Shown piece by piece: positions 1-12,390 of a stretch of 64,000 bases of DNA. The notes below the pieces were generated by a model, which had not been told where the DNA came from, made no database searches, and worked only from the letters and a program-made list of their open reading frames with translations. Every line of letters begins with the position of its first letter. Within the stretch, counting starts at the first letter, position 1. Source of the stretch: Zingiber officinale (Eukaryota; Streptophyta; Magnoliopsida; Zingiberales; Zingiberaceae); the NCBI RefSeq assembly GCF_018446385.1, contig NC_055990.1, forward strand, positions 130,770,996 through 130,834,995. Direction: 5' to 3'. Both the position numbers and the translations under genes were made by a program.

Positions 1-939
1 CTTTCTATTGCAGTATAGCAGAAAATTAATAATGCTCATCCGTGTAGGTCCTGTCCAACCATCACACATTAATGTAACCCCATATAAGCTCCATTGCTTC
101 TTGCATGATAGGATCCAAGTTTTGATTTCCTCCACTTGTTCATCTAAATACGGACCAGCAATTTCATATGCAGTCGGAGGTTGAATACCAGGTCCAGATT
201 TTTGAATGTTGGATATCATGCTGCGGTAGTATGTGTTATTTGCTGCATTGGGAGGAATTCGATTAAAATGAAAAAATTTAGCAATACTTTGACCTATTGA
301 TTTCTTCTTCTCCCTTGTATAAGCATCATCAATCCTAGTCTGTTTGCTAGCTTGGTCCGGGAATGCTAGTGGATCAATATCAGCAATATCAACTGCACGC
401 CTTCGTCCCATAGAAGGAAAGAAACGACCGATACCACCTTGTGTTGAAGTAACACGAACACTTTCACTCCTCCCCAATGTTGCTGCAGTAGTTGAGCCAC
501 TTCCACTAGCACCAGCTGAGCCACTTCCACTAGCACCAATACTACTATGTTGCATATGTCGCTCATATTCATATTGAGTTCGAGAGGCACTAAGAGCTGC
601 TAAAAATTCTTCATCATTTGGATCTTCACCATGACCTTCAAATTCATCATAGACTGGTGCTTGAGAGCTTCGCCTATCAAGCATTTCACGTTGTTGTTGT
701 TGTTTATGCTTTAATTCTTTTTTGCCATCAAGTTCATCTTTCATTGCACGACGAATTTCTTGAGGCACTTTTGGGCATCTAGAGACATCTGGATATCCAC
801 CAGCAAGATGTTGTTTTAGGCGTGTGATCCCACCACCACGTCCAATCATATCGCAATGCAGACATTGCCAATGAAATCGATTTTCTAATCGACGTGCATG
901 TCTCCAAGCTGGATCATAAGATTGTTGTTTTGGTGCCAT
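1..939 (-). CDS. hAT-superfamily transposase-like protein, N-terminal part (BED zinc finger + DUF659), cut by window edge
   Basis: An uninterrupted reading frame of 313 codons runs from the ATG at 939-937 leftward off the window. Residues 1-60 form a BED-type zinc finger (W12, C26, C29, H44, C55), the DNA-binding module of hAT transposases and their domesticated relatives. Residues ~60-150 are charged and Gln-rich, followed by a Ser/Gly/Ala repeat (GASGSGSA repeated near residues 155-170). The last ~90 residues match the DUF659 region, with the hallmark MCDGWTGPTRMSIINF. The catalytic core and hAT dimerisation domain would lie outside the window. No stop or frameshift is seen, so it may be an active element or a domesticated gene. 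The sequence just upstream of the ATG (CATAG|GTAATGG on the minus strand) looks like a splice acceptor, implying an upstream 5'UTR exon. Terminal inverted repeats were not found. Confidence 0.85.
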   Translation of the reverse strand, partial: MAPKQQSYDPAWRHARRLENRFHWQCLHCDMIGRGGGITRLKQHLAGGYPDVSRCPKVPQEIRRAMKDELDGKKELKHKQQQQREMLDRRSSQAPVYDEFEGHGEDPNDEEFLAALSASRTQYEYERHMQHSSIGASGSGSAGASGSGSTTAATLGRSESVRVTSTQGGIGRFFPSMGRRRAVDIADIDPLAFPDQASKQTRIDDAYTREKKKSIGQSIAKFFHFNRIPPNAANNTYYRSMISNIQKSGPGIQPPTAYEIAGPYLDEQVEEIKTWILSCKKQWSLYGVTLMCDGWTGPTRMSIINFLLYCNRK

Positions 940-3298
940 TACCTATGCGTTATAAAAATGTAAATATTCATAACTATAAAAATTAATAAAATTAAAATTT
1001 TAATTAATAAATATGATAATTATATTATTATTTATCAATTTAATTAATTATCAATTAATTTATATAATATATATCTATATAGTTAGCGTTTATATATTTT
1101 GTACCATATATAATAAAAATTACTATTTATATATTTATATATTATTTTAAAACTAAATTTATTCAAAACATCTAAAATTATATATTTTTAAAAATATGAT
1201 TAATAAATAAATAATTTAAATTATTTTATCAATTAATAAACAATTTAACAATTTTTCTTATAAATTTTTTTAATATATCACAAATTAAATTATTTAAGTA
1301 AACATGAAATAATTAATTTTGATATATATAGAGAATAATTAATAGATAAAATTTACTATAAATTAGTTAATAAATAAAAATTTTAAATTACTTATTCAAT
1401 TCATAATCAATTTATTTTCCTCATAAAATTTTCTAGGATATCACAAATTAAATTATTTAATTATACAGGTAATAAATTATGTAGATATTAAATAATTAAT
1501 AGATAAATTTTAATAGATTTTTTGATAGATTTTATTTGTATTTTTAAAAAATAATTTTAAAATATTAATTTAGATATAATTATATAAATTAATTATTAGT
1601 TCACTTAATTATTTATTTATTTATAAAAATATACTAATTCATGATCATTTATTTAGAAAAAATACATTACAGTTTAATAAAAAAATATGAAAAATTAACA
1701 AAAAAAAAGACTAAAAATATGTATAAAATAAGTAAAAATAAAATGCAAGTGAGGCCTAAATAAATTTTAGATCATTAATGATCAAATTATTAATATTTGA
1801 TTAATTTAAGTTAATTTACTTAAGATAATATTAAGGAATTAATTAGAAAATTAAAAATTAATAAAAAGGATATAAACTTCGATACTGAAAAATAGCTAAA
1901 ATTAAGTTAATTTTTTAAAACTCCAACAAGGAAATTGGTCATCTATTTAAGTTATAATCTACTTTATATAATTCTGTTTATAAATATTCTATATAAGTTT
2001 TATATTAAATAATTAAATGATTTAAATACTATAATTTATATTACAGAAAAATTAAATTTATTTAACAGATTCAAATTTATTTTAATTTTTAATCATTTAT
2101 AAAATTTTTAAACTATTTATAGATTTTATATAAGTTTTATATTAAATAATTAAATTATTTAAATACTATAATTTATATTACAGAAAAATTAAATTTATTT
2201 AAAAGATTCAAATTTATTTTAATTTTTAATCATTTATAAAATTTTTAAACTATTTATAGATTTTTAAATTATTTTAAAATTTTAAACTATTAATATTAAG
2301 GAATTAATTAGAAAATTAAAAATTAATAAAAAGGATATAAACTTCGATACTGAAAAATAGTTAAAATTAAGTTAATTTTTTAAAACTCCAACAAGGAAAT
2401 TGGTCATCTATTTAAGTTATAATCTACTTTATATAATTCTGTTTATAAATATTCTATATAAGTTTTATATTAAATAATTAAATGATTTAAATACTATAAT
2501 TTATATTACAGAAAAATTAAATTTATTTAACAGATTCAAATTTATTTTAATTTTTAATCATTTATAAAATTTTTAAACTATTTATAGATTTTATATAAGT
2601 TTTATATTAAATAATTAAATTATTTAAATACTATAATTTATATTACAGAAAAATTAAATTTATTTAAAAGATTCAAATTTATTTTAATTTTTAATCATTT
2701 ATAAAAAATTTAAACTATTTATAGATTTTTAAATTATTTTAAAATTTTAAACTATTTTATTTATAAAATTAATTTAATATTTAATTTTTTTAATAAATTA
2801 TAAATTCAAAGTTTTTAATTAAATTTTTTTTATTTTTTATAGTTTTAATAATAAATAATAATAATAATATGAATTTATATGTCATAATTATATTAGTTAA
2901 TTATAATTTATATAATAATTAATTAGAAATTATACATATTTTAAATAATTTATTACATATGTATATAATTTATTTTGATTTTTAATCAATTACAAATATG
3001 AATTTAAAATCTAAATACTTTTATTATTAATAAAATAAATTTATATCTTATAATTATATTAGTTAATTGACAATTTATTTAATTAATATTAATTTATATA
3101 TATAATTATCGTTTATATCATAATTAATTAGAAAATAGAAATTAGAAATTATATATATATATATAAAATTTTTTTTAGAAATTTAATATAACACTGTTAT
3201 AATAATTATAACAGTTATAAGTTATAAACGAAACTCTATTCCTTTATAACACTATTATAACATTGTTATAATAATTATAACATATAAATAAATCTTTT
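940..3298. other. AT-rich non-coding stretch, possibly the 5' intron of the hAT-like gene
   Basis: About 2.4 kb made almost only of A and T, with no credible reading frame on either strand. It holds a nested tandem duplication (1826-2755, listed separately) and clusters of TTATAACA-type inverted motifs near 3185-3290. A minus-strand splice donor (CAG|GTAACA at about 3500) and an acceptor just before the hAT start would make this an intron; that is inference only. Confidence 0.5.
1826..2755. repeat. 465-bp tandem duplication with an internal ~133-bp subrepeat
   Basis: The block starting TAATATTAAG at 1826 begins again at 2291, an offset of 465 bp, and the two copies differ at only a few positions. 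Inside each copy a segment containing ATATAAGTTTTATATTAAATAATTAAA followed by ACTATAATTTATATTACAG occurs twice, about 133 bp apart, so the array is a duplication of a duplication. Copies are AT-rich and non-coding. Confidence 0.85.
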
Positions 3299-3340
3299 AT
3301 TTTAATATAACGGTTTTAATTAAAACCGTTATATTAAAAT
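3299..3340. repeat. 42-bp perfect palindrome
   Basis: The 21 bases of 3299-3319 are exactly reverse-complementary to 3320-3340, centred on AATT with TAACGG/CCGTTA arms. The flanks contain related TTATAACA inverted motifs (3185-3290), which suggests a small foldback or MITE-like relic. Confidence 0.85.
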
Positions 3341-3960
3341 TTTTATTAAACGAAACCCTATTCCTATTCCTCCTCTGCGAAGTCGCGATCATCGCGATTC
3401 CGCCGCCATCCTCCTCCTCCTCCTCCTCCTCCTCCTCCTCCTCCTCTGCTCTACTCGCGATTCAGAGCTTCTCTACTTATAAATTGACAATTTACTTTGT
3501 TACCTGCCGAAGATATGTGATCGCCGCCTCACTGCCTCGCCGCGTCGCCTCCTCGCCGCCTCGCCGCCTCGCCTCCTTGCCGCCTCGCTGCCTCGTTGCC
3601 TCGCCGCCTCGACCCAATCTCCGTCGCTGATGCTTCCAGGTAAGTTTTCGTCGTTTATATAAGTTTTTTCCGTGATCTCGTGATCGACAGAAGGAATCCA
3701 ATCGATTCCTCTTGTCGCCCACTGTGCCGCAACTGGACGCACGCGAAGACGCATGCGATGACGATCCGAACTTCACGCCCTCGTGCTGTGTCGGTCGCGT
3801 GCTGTCTCGGTCGCGTGCCGGTGCCGGTCCCTTGTCGGAACGGTAAAAGCCGTGAGTTTCGGGCGGAACGGTTCGGTATTTAAAACCATGCTTCCAATAG
3901 CTATTGGTGTGAGAAGACTCGTTTGAGACACCCATAATTCAAATGGACAAGTGATGTGCT
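3341..3960 (-). other. GC-rich block with CTC and CTCGCCGC repeats; candidate promoter/5'UTR exon of the hAT-like gene
   Basis: GC content rises abruptly against the AT-rich DNA on its left. It contains a (CTC)n tract at about 3409-3446 and degenerate CTCGCCGC repeats at 3525-3615. On the minus strand a good donor (CAG|GTAACA) lies at about 3500, which could join to the acceptor in front of the hAT-like start at 939. Open frames here (for example 3492-3935 minus) are repetitive Arg/Gly/Glu strings with no family resemblance and I do not call them genes. Confidence 0.35.
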
Positions 3961-4988
3961 TGAAATTTAACTAAGAGTACAGAGAATTTTGATGCAATTC
4001 AAGTTTAAGGCCCTCCCCCCTTGTTTAATTTGATGGAGGCAATAGGAGAATTGAAGGACAACAGAATCTACGAATCTAAAAACACACCCATGGAAGAGAA
4101 CTTTGGTGGCTGTGGTATCACGTTCATGAGTTCTCTCATATCCATTTCCCCAACGACCTCAAGTACCACCATCGATCTTTTTACTTCTTCCATCCTGTTC
4201 ACTGACCTTGCCATTTCCCTTGCACTCCCTGATTTCTATTGTCGTTGCAGCTCTCTTCCTTTCCGACCTTGAGCAAAATCCTCACCGCATCTTCTCTGTC
4301 TCTGTTCTCAAGGGCTGTTGCCTTACTCTTTTACAAATGTGTTGCCCCCTCCAAAATAATCTCGCATCAAATAGTGACCTTCAAAAGAATATGAGACTAT
4401 CCATCTATGATGGTAATCCTTTGAATTAGGGAATCCTCAAGGTGATTTAAAGCACACTGGTATTTCTCTTATCAATTTGCTCAACTGTTGATAGCATCAC
4501 TAGCACATTATTCTGCCAATACAATGAAGTGTATACGAACAAGCATACATTTGGAAACTTCAATTAAACGATTAAATATCACCAAGTAGTTGCTCATCAA
4601 CACCTGTTAGTTTGTTAGGTACACAGTAAAGTATGGATTAGCCCATCAAATGGCTAGGGTATTGAGTGTATCAACATTAAGTTGTTCATAACCAAACTCT
4701 AAATTCTCCATGTGCAAATAACAGTGTACCTGATAAAACAAGAATGAGTCTTACACTTAAGGGCACTTGAGTCTGTGATTCCATTGCGCCCAAGAAATAA
4801 CATACATGGCAACTATCTACAGTACAAAATATGTAATGCACCCATAGATTAAGCATCACTGGCGTAAAATTAGTTTTCTGCTAAGTAACTCCTTGATCAA
4901 TTTGTCACCTTTTCAAAAAACTTAAAAATTATTCCCATTTTTGGCTAAGCCTATGAGGTAGCATGTACAAAAATTTTAGATGAAATAC
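3961..4988. other. Unassigned stretch between the GC-rich block and the RFC3 relic
   Basis: Short open frames exist at 4021-4272 and 4208-4429, but none shows a domain I recognise. The last RFC3 exon should lie here or further left; I searched for sequence encoding its expected C-terminal end and did not find it. Confidence 0.4.
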
Positions 4989-6739
4989 CTTCTATGTGGA
5001 ATATGGCCTTTTGTCCAAGTCTCATCCTGTGTTCCTACATATAAACATTGACATAAATTTGGACTACAAAAAGATGCAAAAACATCAAAAAACAAAACAA
5101 AACATGGTTAGTCATCAGAAGATAAAGAAAATATAACACCAGACAATATAGAGGGGGATTTGCCACTGAATAGTAGTACTGTAGAAAGGGGTTGCCATAA
5201 AATTGAATTCACATTATTATCCAATTTACATGGGAAGAAAGAAATTAAAAAAGATAGATATAAAGAGAGATAGAGAGGAAGAATATTTTTATCCACTTGT
5301 TTACTAGGGAAAAAAAAGAGAGAATGAGAATCTTAAACTTTTGCATTGGTTACTTGTGAAGAAAATAGAGAAGAAAAAACATGTAAGTGATTCAGAAAAC
5401 ATTTTAGTTATGGTGCTAATCATGTATTACAACAACAACCAAGCCTTGGCCGGCTGTGCTAATCATGTGTTATAAGAAAAATAACCAAGTTGGTAACTTC
5501 AGTTTTAAATCACTCCTCTGCCATCACTTTTTCCTAGTAATTGAATTGAGAATAAAGATTAAGGTGTTAATCCCTCCAACTTTCTTAAATTTCTTATCCA
5601 AGTAAACAGGATTTTCTAAGTCATTACTCCTACTCCTACTCCTACTCCTAATCCCTCTCCTATTTTTGATTTCTTCTTTTCTTTCTCTCCAAGTAAAGAA
5701 TAAATAGAGACTATACATCAAAGACATATTTTAGTATCATAACAGTTGGATAAAACTAATCAATCATAAGTTTTTTTTGGTGGCTTGTGACAATTTTGGA
5801 ATGATGAGATGCTTCAAAGAGGACTGTGTTATAGTGACACCATTACTATGCCTCGCATGGCATCCATGATCCATTAAAGATGATTCAAGGTAATAAGTTG
5901 GAAATTTTGACACACTATATTAATTTCATGTGGAAGTTATGTGCTATAAAGGGGATTTTTAGGCTTATATGAGTAAATTACTATTAACATTGGCTGAAAC
6001 ATTTTGGGTTGGTGATTGAGAATAAAAAGTTGATAAATCAATTTCCAAATTTAGACAGGTTGTAAAAGATGTAAAAACACTTTAAAGACGTAAATATTGT
6101 CAAGATATAAATGCAAACTTTTAGTGTTTTTTTTTTTTTGTTAATGTGTAGAGGATAGGATGTGCCAGATTAGTGAGAATTCCTACAAGTTTCATGTTTC
6201 TTTTGGAATTTTATTGGTTCTATCTTCTTGGTTCAAAGCCTGTAAATGGATAAAAGTTATAAAGTGATATCAGGGAATGATGTTTCCATCAAATTGTTGC
6301 ACCCTTTGGTTCTCCTTCCTCCATCTAGTCATCTGGTTCTTATCTCAAGCTCCTGTTATACTAATCTTTCTTCCGGTCTCACAAAGAGTAGGAGAGGTAA
6401 TAACAATTTCAATTTGGCTCTTTCCCGGAAGCTTAAGCCTTTTGGATAGGTGATCATTGGTGAAACTTAAGAGAATCAAACCAGATATCGATCAAATAAC
6501 CAACTGGAGAAAATGAAGAGACAAACCTTTAGTTGCTTAGTAATGAAAATCTATATATCAATATACAAGTAGATATGTCAAAGGAATCATCCTTATCCAT
6601 AAGAAAACTCAACCTGATGCAAAATGCCTAGAATCTAGAAAGGCACATGCTCTCACAACACCCCAAACAAGAATAAGCAATTGCTTTAGCCCCACGCCAC
6701 TTGAGAACAAGCACAAAAATACTAGCAAGGTGGGACCTG

Positions 6740-7735
6740 TAAGTACCCCAAGTTGGTTTTGATGTGATCAACCAAATCAAGCTAGGTCCTATTGTATTTT
6801 GATCCTTGTGTCTAAGTGTGTAAGAGCTTAGGATCACAAAAAGTCGAGCGGAAGACGCGACAGACGAGAAGGATGACACGGGATCGAGTTGACAAGCTCG
6901 GTGCATTCGAGGGACGAGAAGTTGTGGAAGAATACACCGGTGGAGCAAGAAAGACGCACACGGCGCTTCTAAGGGACGAGAAGCCGAAGTGGAAGACTGC
7001 TCGAGGACAAGGTCAAGGTTGGTTAGGGTGAGCTCAACTCTGGATGACCGGAGAATCACCTAAGGAACCAAAGCCAAAGTCGAACAAAGGCAACGCTGAG
7101 TTGACCTTGTCCAGGCTCCATGTGCCTGAACTCCGAGCACCCGGAGTGGGCCCGGACCCCCGGCACCATAGGGGCGCCTCGACAAGCTGTTGTTGCGGAT
7201 GATGTCGTATGTCCACATCAGCAACACTCCAGGCGCCCGAACCGAGTCCACAAGCCCGGGCGAGGATAAAATTTTATCTTCAGACCGTTGCGTAGCTGTT
7301 GCGAGCAGATGAGATGCACCGCTGGGGCGTCGGGACTAGGTCCAGGCGCCCGAAGTCGCCACATCAGCAAACAACTATTTTCAACCACTAGACTATAAAT
7401 AAAGCTCCGATCTTCTCATTTAGTGCAAGACTTGACAATACTTTCTGTACTTTCACTTCCACACACTGTACTTTCTTTTCTGTTCTTCAACGCATGTACG
7501 AGGCTTCTCTGCCTCCGAGGATTCGCTCGTAGAAGGAGATAGTAGTGAGCTGTCTTGGAGTAGCAATCTTGATTTCAAACTAAGTAAACCCAGTCGTCTC
7601 GTACTTACTTTTTATTTCATTCTAATTTAATTAAATGCTTGTCTAACTTAAGTCAAAAGTTTTTTAGAAGGGCATTTTTGTATTTTCAAGTAATTCACCC
7701 CCCTATTGTCGGCTGCACGGGACCATCAGACCCAG
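6740..7735. mobile_element. LTR-type repetitive fragment inside an RFC3 intron
   Basis: This stretch is much more GC-rich than the surrounding intron. It contains TTGGTT...AACCAA near 6753-6776, a TATAAATAAAG promoter-like motif at about 7394, a polypyrimidine/terminator-like zone, and ends with TTCACCCCCCTATTGTCGGC followed by a GGGACCATCA-type end. That layout (promoter, short transcript start, C-rich end) is typical of plant LTRs. No gag or pol and no clear target-site duplication were seen, so boundaries are approximate. Confidence 0.45.
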
Positions 7736-7945
7736 GTGCATCATGCGCTCCCTTGACAGCAATGATAGTTTACGTGAATAAAATATACTCACATGATATG
7801 CAACCCAATGACATACTCCATGCTTTAATTCAGTCCAATTTCTTCAATAACTCTGGCAATAGCTTCTGCAAAATCAAAATAAGATAAATACAAGTAAAAA
7901 ATTAGGTTCAGTTAATATAAAATAATATAATATAGTAACTTTCAA

Positions 7946-8110
7946 AAAGAGCAGTCCGGTGCACGAAGCTCCCACCATGCGGAGTCCCGGGGAAGGATCC
8001 ATTGTACGCAGCCTTACCCTGCTTTTTGCAAGAGATTGTTTCCAGGATTCGAACTCGTGCCCTTTTGGTTACATGGCAACAACTTTACCGTTGCTCCAAG
8101 GCTCCCCTTC
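7946..8110 (-). mobile_element. Au-family SINE
   Basis: On the minus strand it starts GAAGGGGAGCCTTGGAGCAA, continues with a tRNA-like box B (GGTTCGAATCC-type) and ends in the Au-SINE tail that includes GGATCCTTCCCCGGGACTCC. It is flanked by a perfect 16-bp target-site duplication, AATATAGTAACTTTCA, at 7930-7945 and 8111-8126. It lies one base from the 5' splice site of RFC3 exon 8 (exon end 8128), in the same orientation as that gene. Confidence 0.95.
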
Positions 8111-11100
8111 AATATAGTAACTTTCACCTTTAGAATAATTTAAGGGGGGATGCAGTTCACAAGAAGTTCATATATTTTTCCATGAACTGCAAATAACCTA
8201 TGGCATTGAGAAAATATAAAGAGAAGAACAATTACAACGAATTGTGGCATTCCTTGAGAAAAGTACAGAAAATAGCATTCTAATATCTAGATGACTTTGA
8301 TGCAACATCAACAGGACCAATAATGGGGATAATCTATGACCACATTCCAGATTCTATGACCCTTGCAAAGATTATACCATGTTCACTTTCATAACAAGGC
8401 AACATTTTGAAATGAAATGACAGACTCAATAAACATGAATTATTGAGAAAGATTCAATTTCTATTCAACAACAATAAACACCAGACATAATATTTAATTT
8501 ACACAAAGTAAACAGAACCTTGTTGCCTATATTGATATTGTAAATTATAAGGAACTGCTAAAAGGTTTCATTATTTTCTTTTTTAGAAAATTCAGAATTG
8601 GAAAAGAATGAGCTCGGAATTAATGCCAACACTATGGTATCAACATATGTACAAGATCCTTTCCTCATAAAATGATGAAAATATACACTCAAATTTATGA
8701 CAGGTGCATGCAACCCAAGTGTCACAGACACATCTGACCACAGGACACCGAAACAGCCTCAACAAGGATGAAAAAATCATGGACTAACAGGTTCAGACAC
8801 AAAGATCATGGCTGAACTTTGTGGGATTGTAACAACTAATAACCGACACTTACTTATCGTTCTCAATGTACAATATGTTTGATCTCATGTGCATAGGTAT
8901 CTAAATTATACATATATATAGACTAATGATTGAGAAAAAAACTGCACCTGATTACTAAATCATAATGAAAATGTTCCACAGCAATGTCGGGTAACAACAC
9001 TAAAACAAAAAGCCAACTTAATGAGAATAAACAATAAATAAAAGCATAATTCTCAACAAAAGAAGTCAGGATATGTTTAGTAGTCATTAAGAAGCATTGC
9101 AGTATTTCAACCAACTGAACAATTACTAATTTTTCAGGCTTACAGCTATGCTGTTCAAGTATTTCAACAATTTCAGGTTTTCTTGCAGAGAAATATGAGA
9201 ATGAACCATTTGAGGGAACCAGTCTAGAAGTCTTTGCCCATGATCAGATCTCACTGCCTATGTTGCTACAGGTTCCAATTGTTTTGGTAACTGGAAGACT
9301 CTAATGTGGTTACTTATTAAACCTATCTTTTCTTCATCTATTGCTCAATCAAATATCAAATCAATCGCTCCTCTAATGCAGATGCTTAGGAACATGTGGC
9401 ATTGCTCTCTTCTTGAGCTTTTCCCCCCAATGTGTATAAATCTAGGACTTATTATAAGAAATTACTTATCCTGGAACAAATCTATGATTGTATTGAACTG
9501 TCATGTCTTCTTCTAAGACTTTATCAGAATATATTACTTGTAGGTATGTGAAAATTGAATTTTCATATGTCGTAGGCATCTGGAAAATGAAAAATTGATC
9601 AACCTTTGCTCTTATAAGTCAGTCAAAGACTCAAGGATCAAAGATGATAGTTATCTGGAAATAAAAACCATGAGATTACTCTTGGATACCCACTCTCTGT
9701 ACAAGTTGGCACAGGTCAACCATGCCAGCATGGTTTAATGGTGGAGCATTTATCGATCACCACCACGTCTTCAAAACTAGTGTTTGCTCATCCTTCCTGA
9801 TGAGAGGAAGGTCTTAGCAGGAACTTCCTTTATGCTTTACCATTGATCACCTTTTCCCAGTTGTCAACAACTTGAAATGGCATATCTGGCATGGTGTCAC
9901 CCTTATAATATTATTCCAAGTTTCAGTGTGAGGTCAGAATGATACATCTAACCTGCATCAAGCTGGACGGCACAAGACTTTAATTGATGCATTGTTTAAA
10001 TACTTTTCTAATAAGCAATGTCTAGGAAATAAAGTTTGAGAAAACCACAGGTGAGAAACAAAGTTCACCTTAAAAGTGAGAAACAAAGTTCACCTTAAAA
10101 GTTTGTCTTATTTGTTTGATTCGGTCCATTAAGATATGAAATGACTGTTGTAAAATAAAGATGATTATATAAATCTAAAAACAAACCTTTTAGGACTCTG
10201 CTCCTTCATTATATCAGATGCTATTTCAGAAACATATTGTTCCCAGTCCAAAGGTGGCAAGGCCTGGTTCGTTGTGAATGGATACCTATACCAATAAAGT
10301 GGCATTCCAAAATAAATGCATTTATTACATAGTTAACGATGCAGTTTCAACAAAAATCCTACAAACTCACATCTATACAATATATAGACAAAAACATGTC
10401 AAGCTCGAATGTTATTATTATATTAATTATAATGTACTTACTGCTGTACTTGACACGATTCAAAAGTTAATATTGCTCTTCTTAAATTACGGTTTGATTG
10501 AGCTGCTATACAAGCTGCAAATCCAGATAGAAGTTGTAGATTTTCTTTCTTGCCAATGAACTCCAAAACTCTAATAATCTAATTGAATAAGATATAAGAT
10601 ACTTTAATCTCTAAAAACAAGGAAAATCACTAGAATATCTAGAAGATCATAAAACATTAGGAGATTACCACTATAATAGAAAACATAACCAAGACATTTC
10701 AAGATAAAACTTAATATCTACAAAACTACAAGAAACAGTCTCACATGCCAATGTTCAAGATCCTAGTTATTCATGCAAGTAGATGGGTATCTCAAATCGT
10801 GGAAGACAACGAATAAATAATCCTTCTACATAAATAGTTCTTAAGTCTATTCATTACAATGCACAATAGATGTTAAGGCAAACATAAGATCAATATACAT
10901 CAAGACAAAAAAATTAATTAGAAAAAGGCCTAAGTGAAGAAAAAAAATAAGGAAAACCAAAGATCAATATTTAAGCTACCGGGGAAGTAGGATAATCAAA
11001 GGCCAAACAACAAGATGGTAATCTATCTCATTCTCCAAAGCAATAAACGATGATAACTAATGAGTTTTATGAAAACTAGTGCCAATGAAATAGCACCAGA

Positions 11101-11729
11101 TCACCAGAAAAACAATGAAAAGATAATTGCAAAGGATCATTCCTTTAGTTGCCATGTCTTTTTTCACTCCACTGACACAACATTATCATAGTGTTTGTGA
11201 CAACCTGCCAACTCTGCAACTCAACCCACCACATTACCAAATAACTTCACATGGAAACTAAATTGATTAGTAGAACATGAACCCATTGTTACCACAGGTT
11301 GTTTGATGTCATTACTTATTAAACAAAATACCGATAATAATCTCACAGTAGACAACAAGGATGGTCAAAATTGCCAATTAAGTCTATCCATCAGATCTTC
11401 CTTTCTCCCCGTAATCCCTGCACTTGTCATTACAATTTGGAATCCACGCCTAAAGGTGATCAACCACGAGAATGGACTTGTATCTCTGCTGCCACCGCAG
11501 AAAGCAACTTACTATGACTGTAAAGCCTTCATAGTTGGTAGCCCTCCTCACTAAGGTGAGAAGGGATCATGTCATAAGCATGAGGAAGAGGAAAAAGAAG
11601 AGAGGGATTAGAAAGTGGGGAGGAAGAGTTTAAAAAATTTGGAATCAGTCAGATGGAAGGAGGAGGAAATGGAGGAGGAAGTAGGTGATTAGGAGGAGAA
11701 AGAAAGGATATGGAGGTGAACAGGAATAA

Positions 11730-12390
11730 GGGAGTACTTGGGAGAACTTTTGCTTATTTAAAAGTGATTTTTATAGAGATTATTTTGAAGTTAGTGAGAA
11801 GCTAAAGTATGGAGTATTTGGAAATAGAAGTCAAAAGCTAATACAAGGTAAAGTTGGAGTGTTTGATGAATAATTACTTCCAAGCTTAATTTTTAGTTAA
11901 ATGACAATAATATCCTTAAACTATATAAATTAGTCTTTTTTAATTATCTAATATAATTTGGATACACTATTTGTTTATATAATTATTATTATATTTTAAA
12001 TATTGTAACAAAATTAATTTTTTAATGAAAAAATATATAAAAATAATAAAAAATGAAAAAATTGAAAAAAAAAATTATATAAATACACAAAAAATTCTAG
12101 AAATATAAATTATATAAAAATATAAAATATTATTTAAGGAATAAATATTGTAGAAGTATGGTGGTAATTATGTAAAATGATAAATTTATTAAGGACATAA
12201 ATGTCAACTTTTAATTTTAGACTACAAACAAAAAAGCATATGCAAGAAAAAGCATCAAATTCGTGCTTCTAGCTTTTGAGTAAAAGTTATCAAAGCTGAA
12301 GCAGAAGTTGTCATTCACAGACACTCAAAAAGTGCTTCCATGTAGCTAGAATCTAAGAAGCGCTTAGTAGAAGCTCTACCAAACACTCCC
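11730..12390. mobile_element. PIF/Harbinger (Tourist-like) MITE
   Basis: The left end GGGAGTACTTGGGAGAACTT and the reverse complement of the right end, GGGAGTGTTTGGTAGAGCTT, are imperfect terminal inverted repeats. A 3-bp duplication TAA flanks both ends (11727-11729 and 12391-12393), the target size of Harbinger elements. The ~660-bp interior is AT-rich and non-coding. It sits in the RFC3 intron between exons 5 and 6. Confidence 0.75.

Noticed and set aside
3492-3935. 147-codon minus-strand frame
   Set aside because: Half of it is the CTCGCCGC repeat read as Arg/Gly/Glu; no domain, and a better explanation is an untranslated exon.
4021-4429. Two plus-strand frames left of the RFC3 relic
   Set aside because: No recognisable motif, and neither strand continues into neighbouring sequence as exons.
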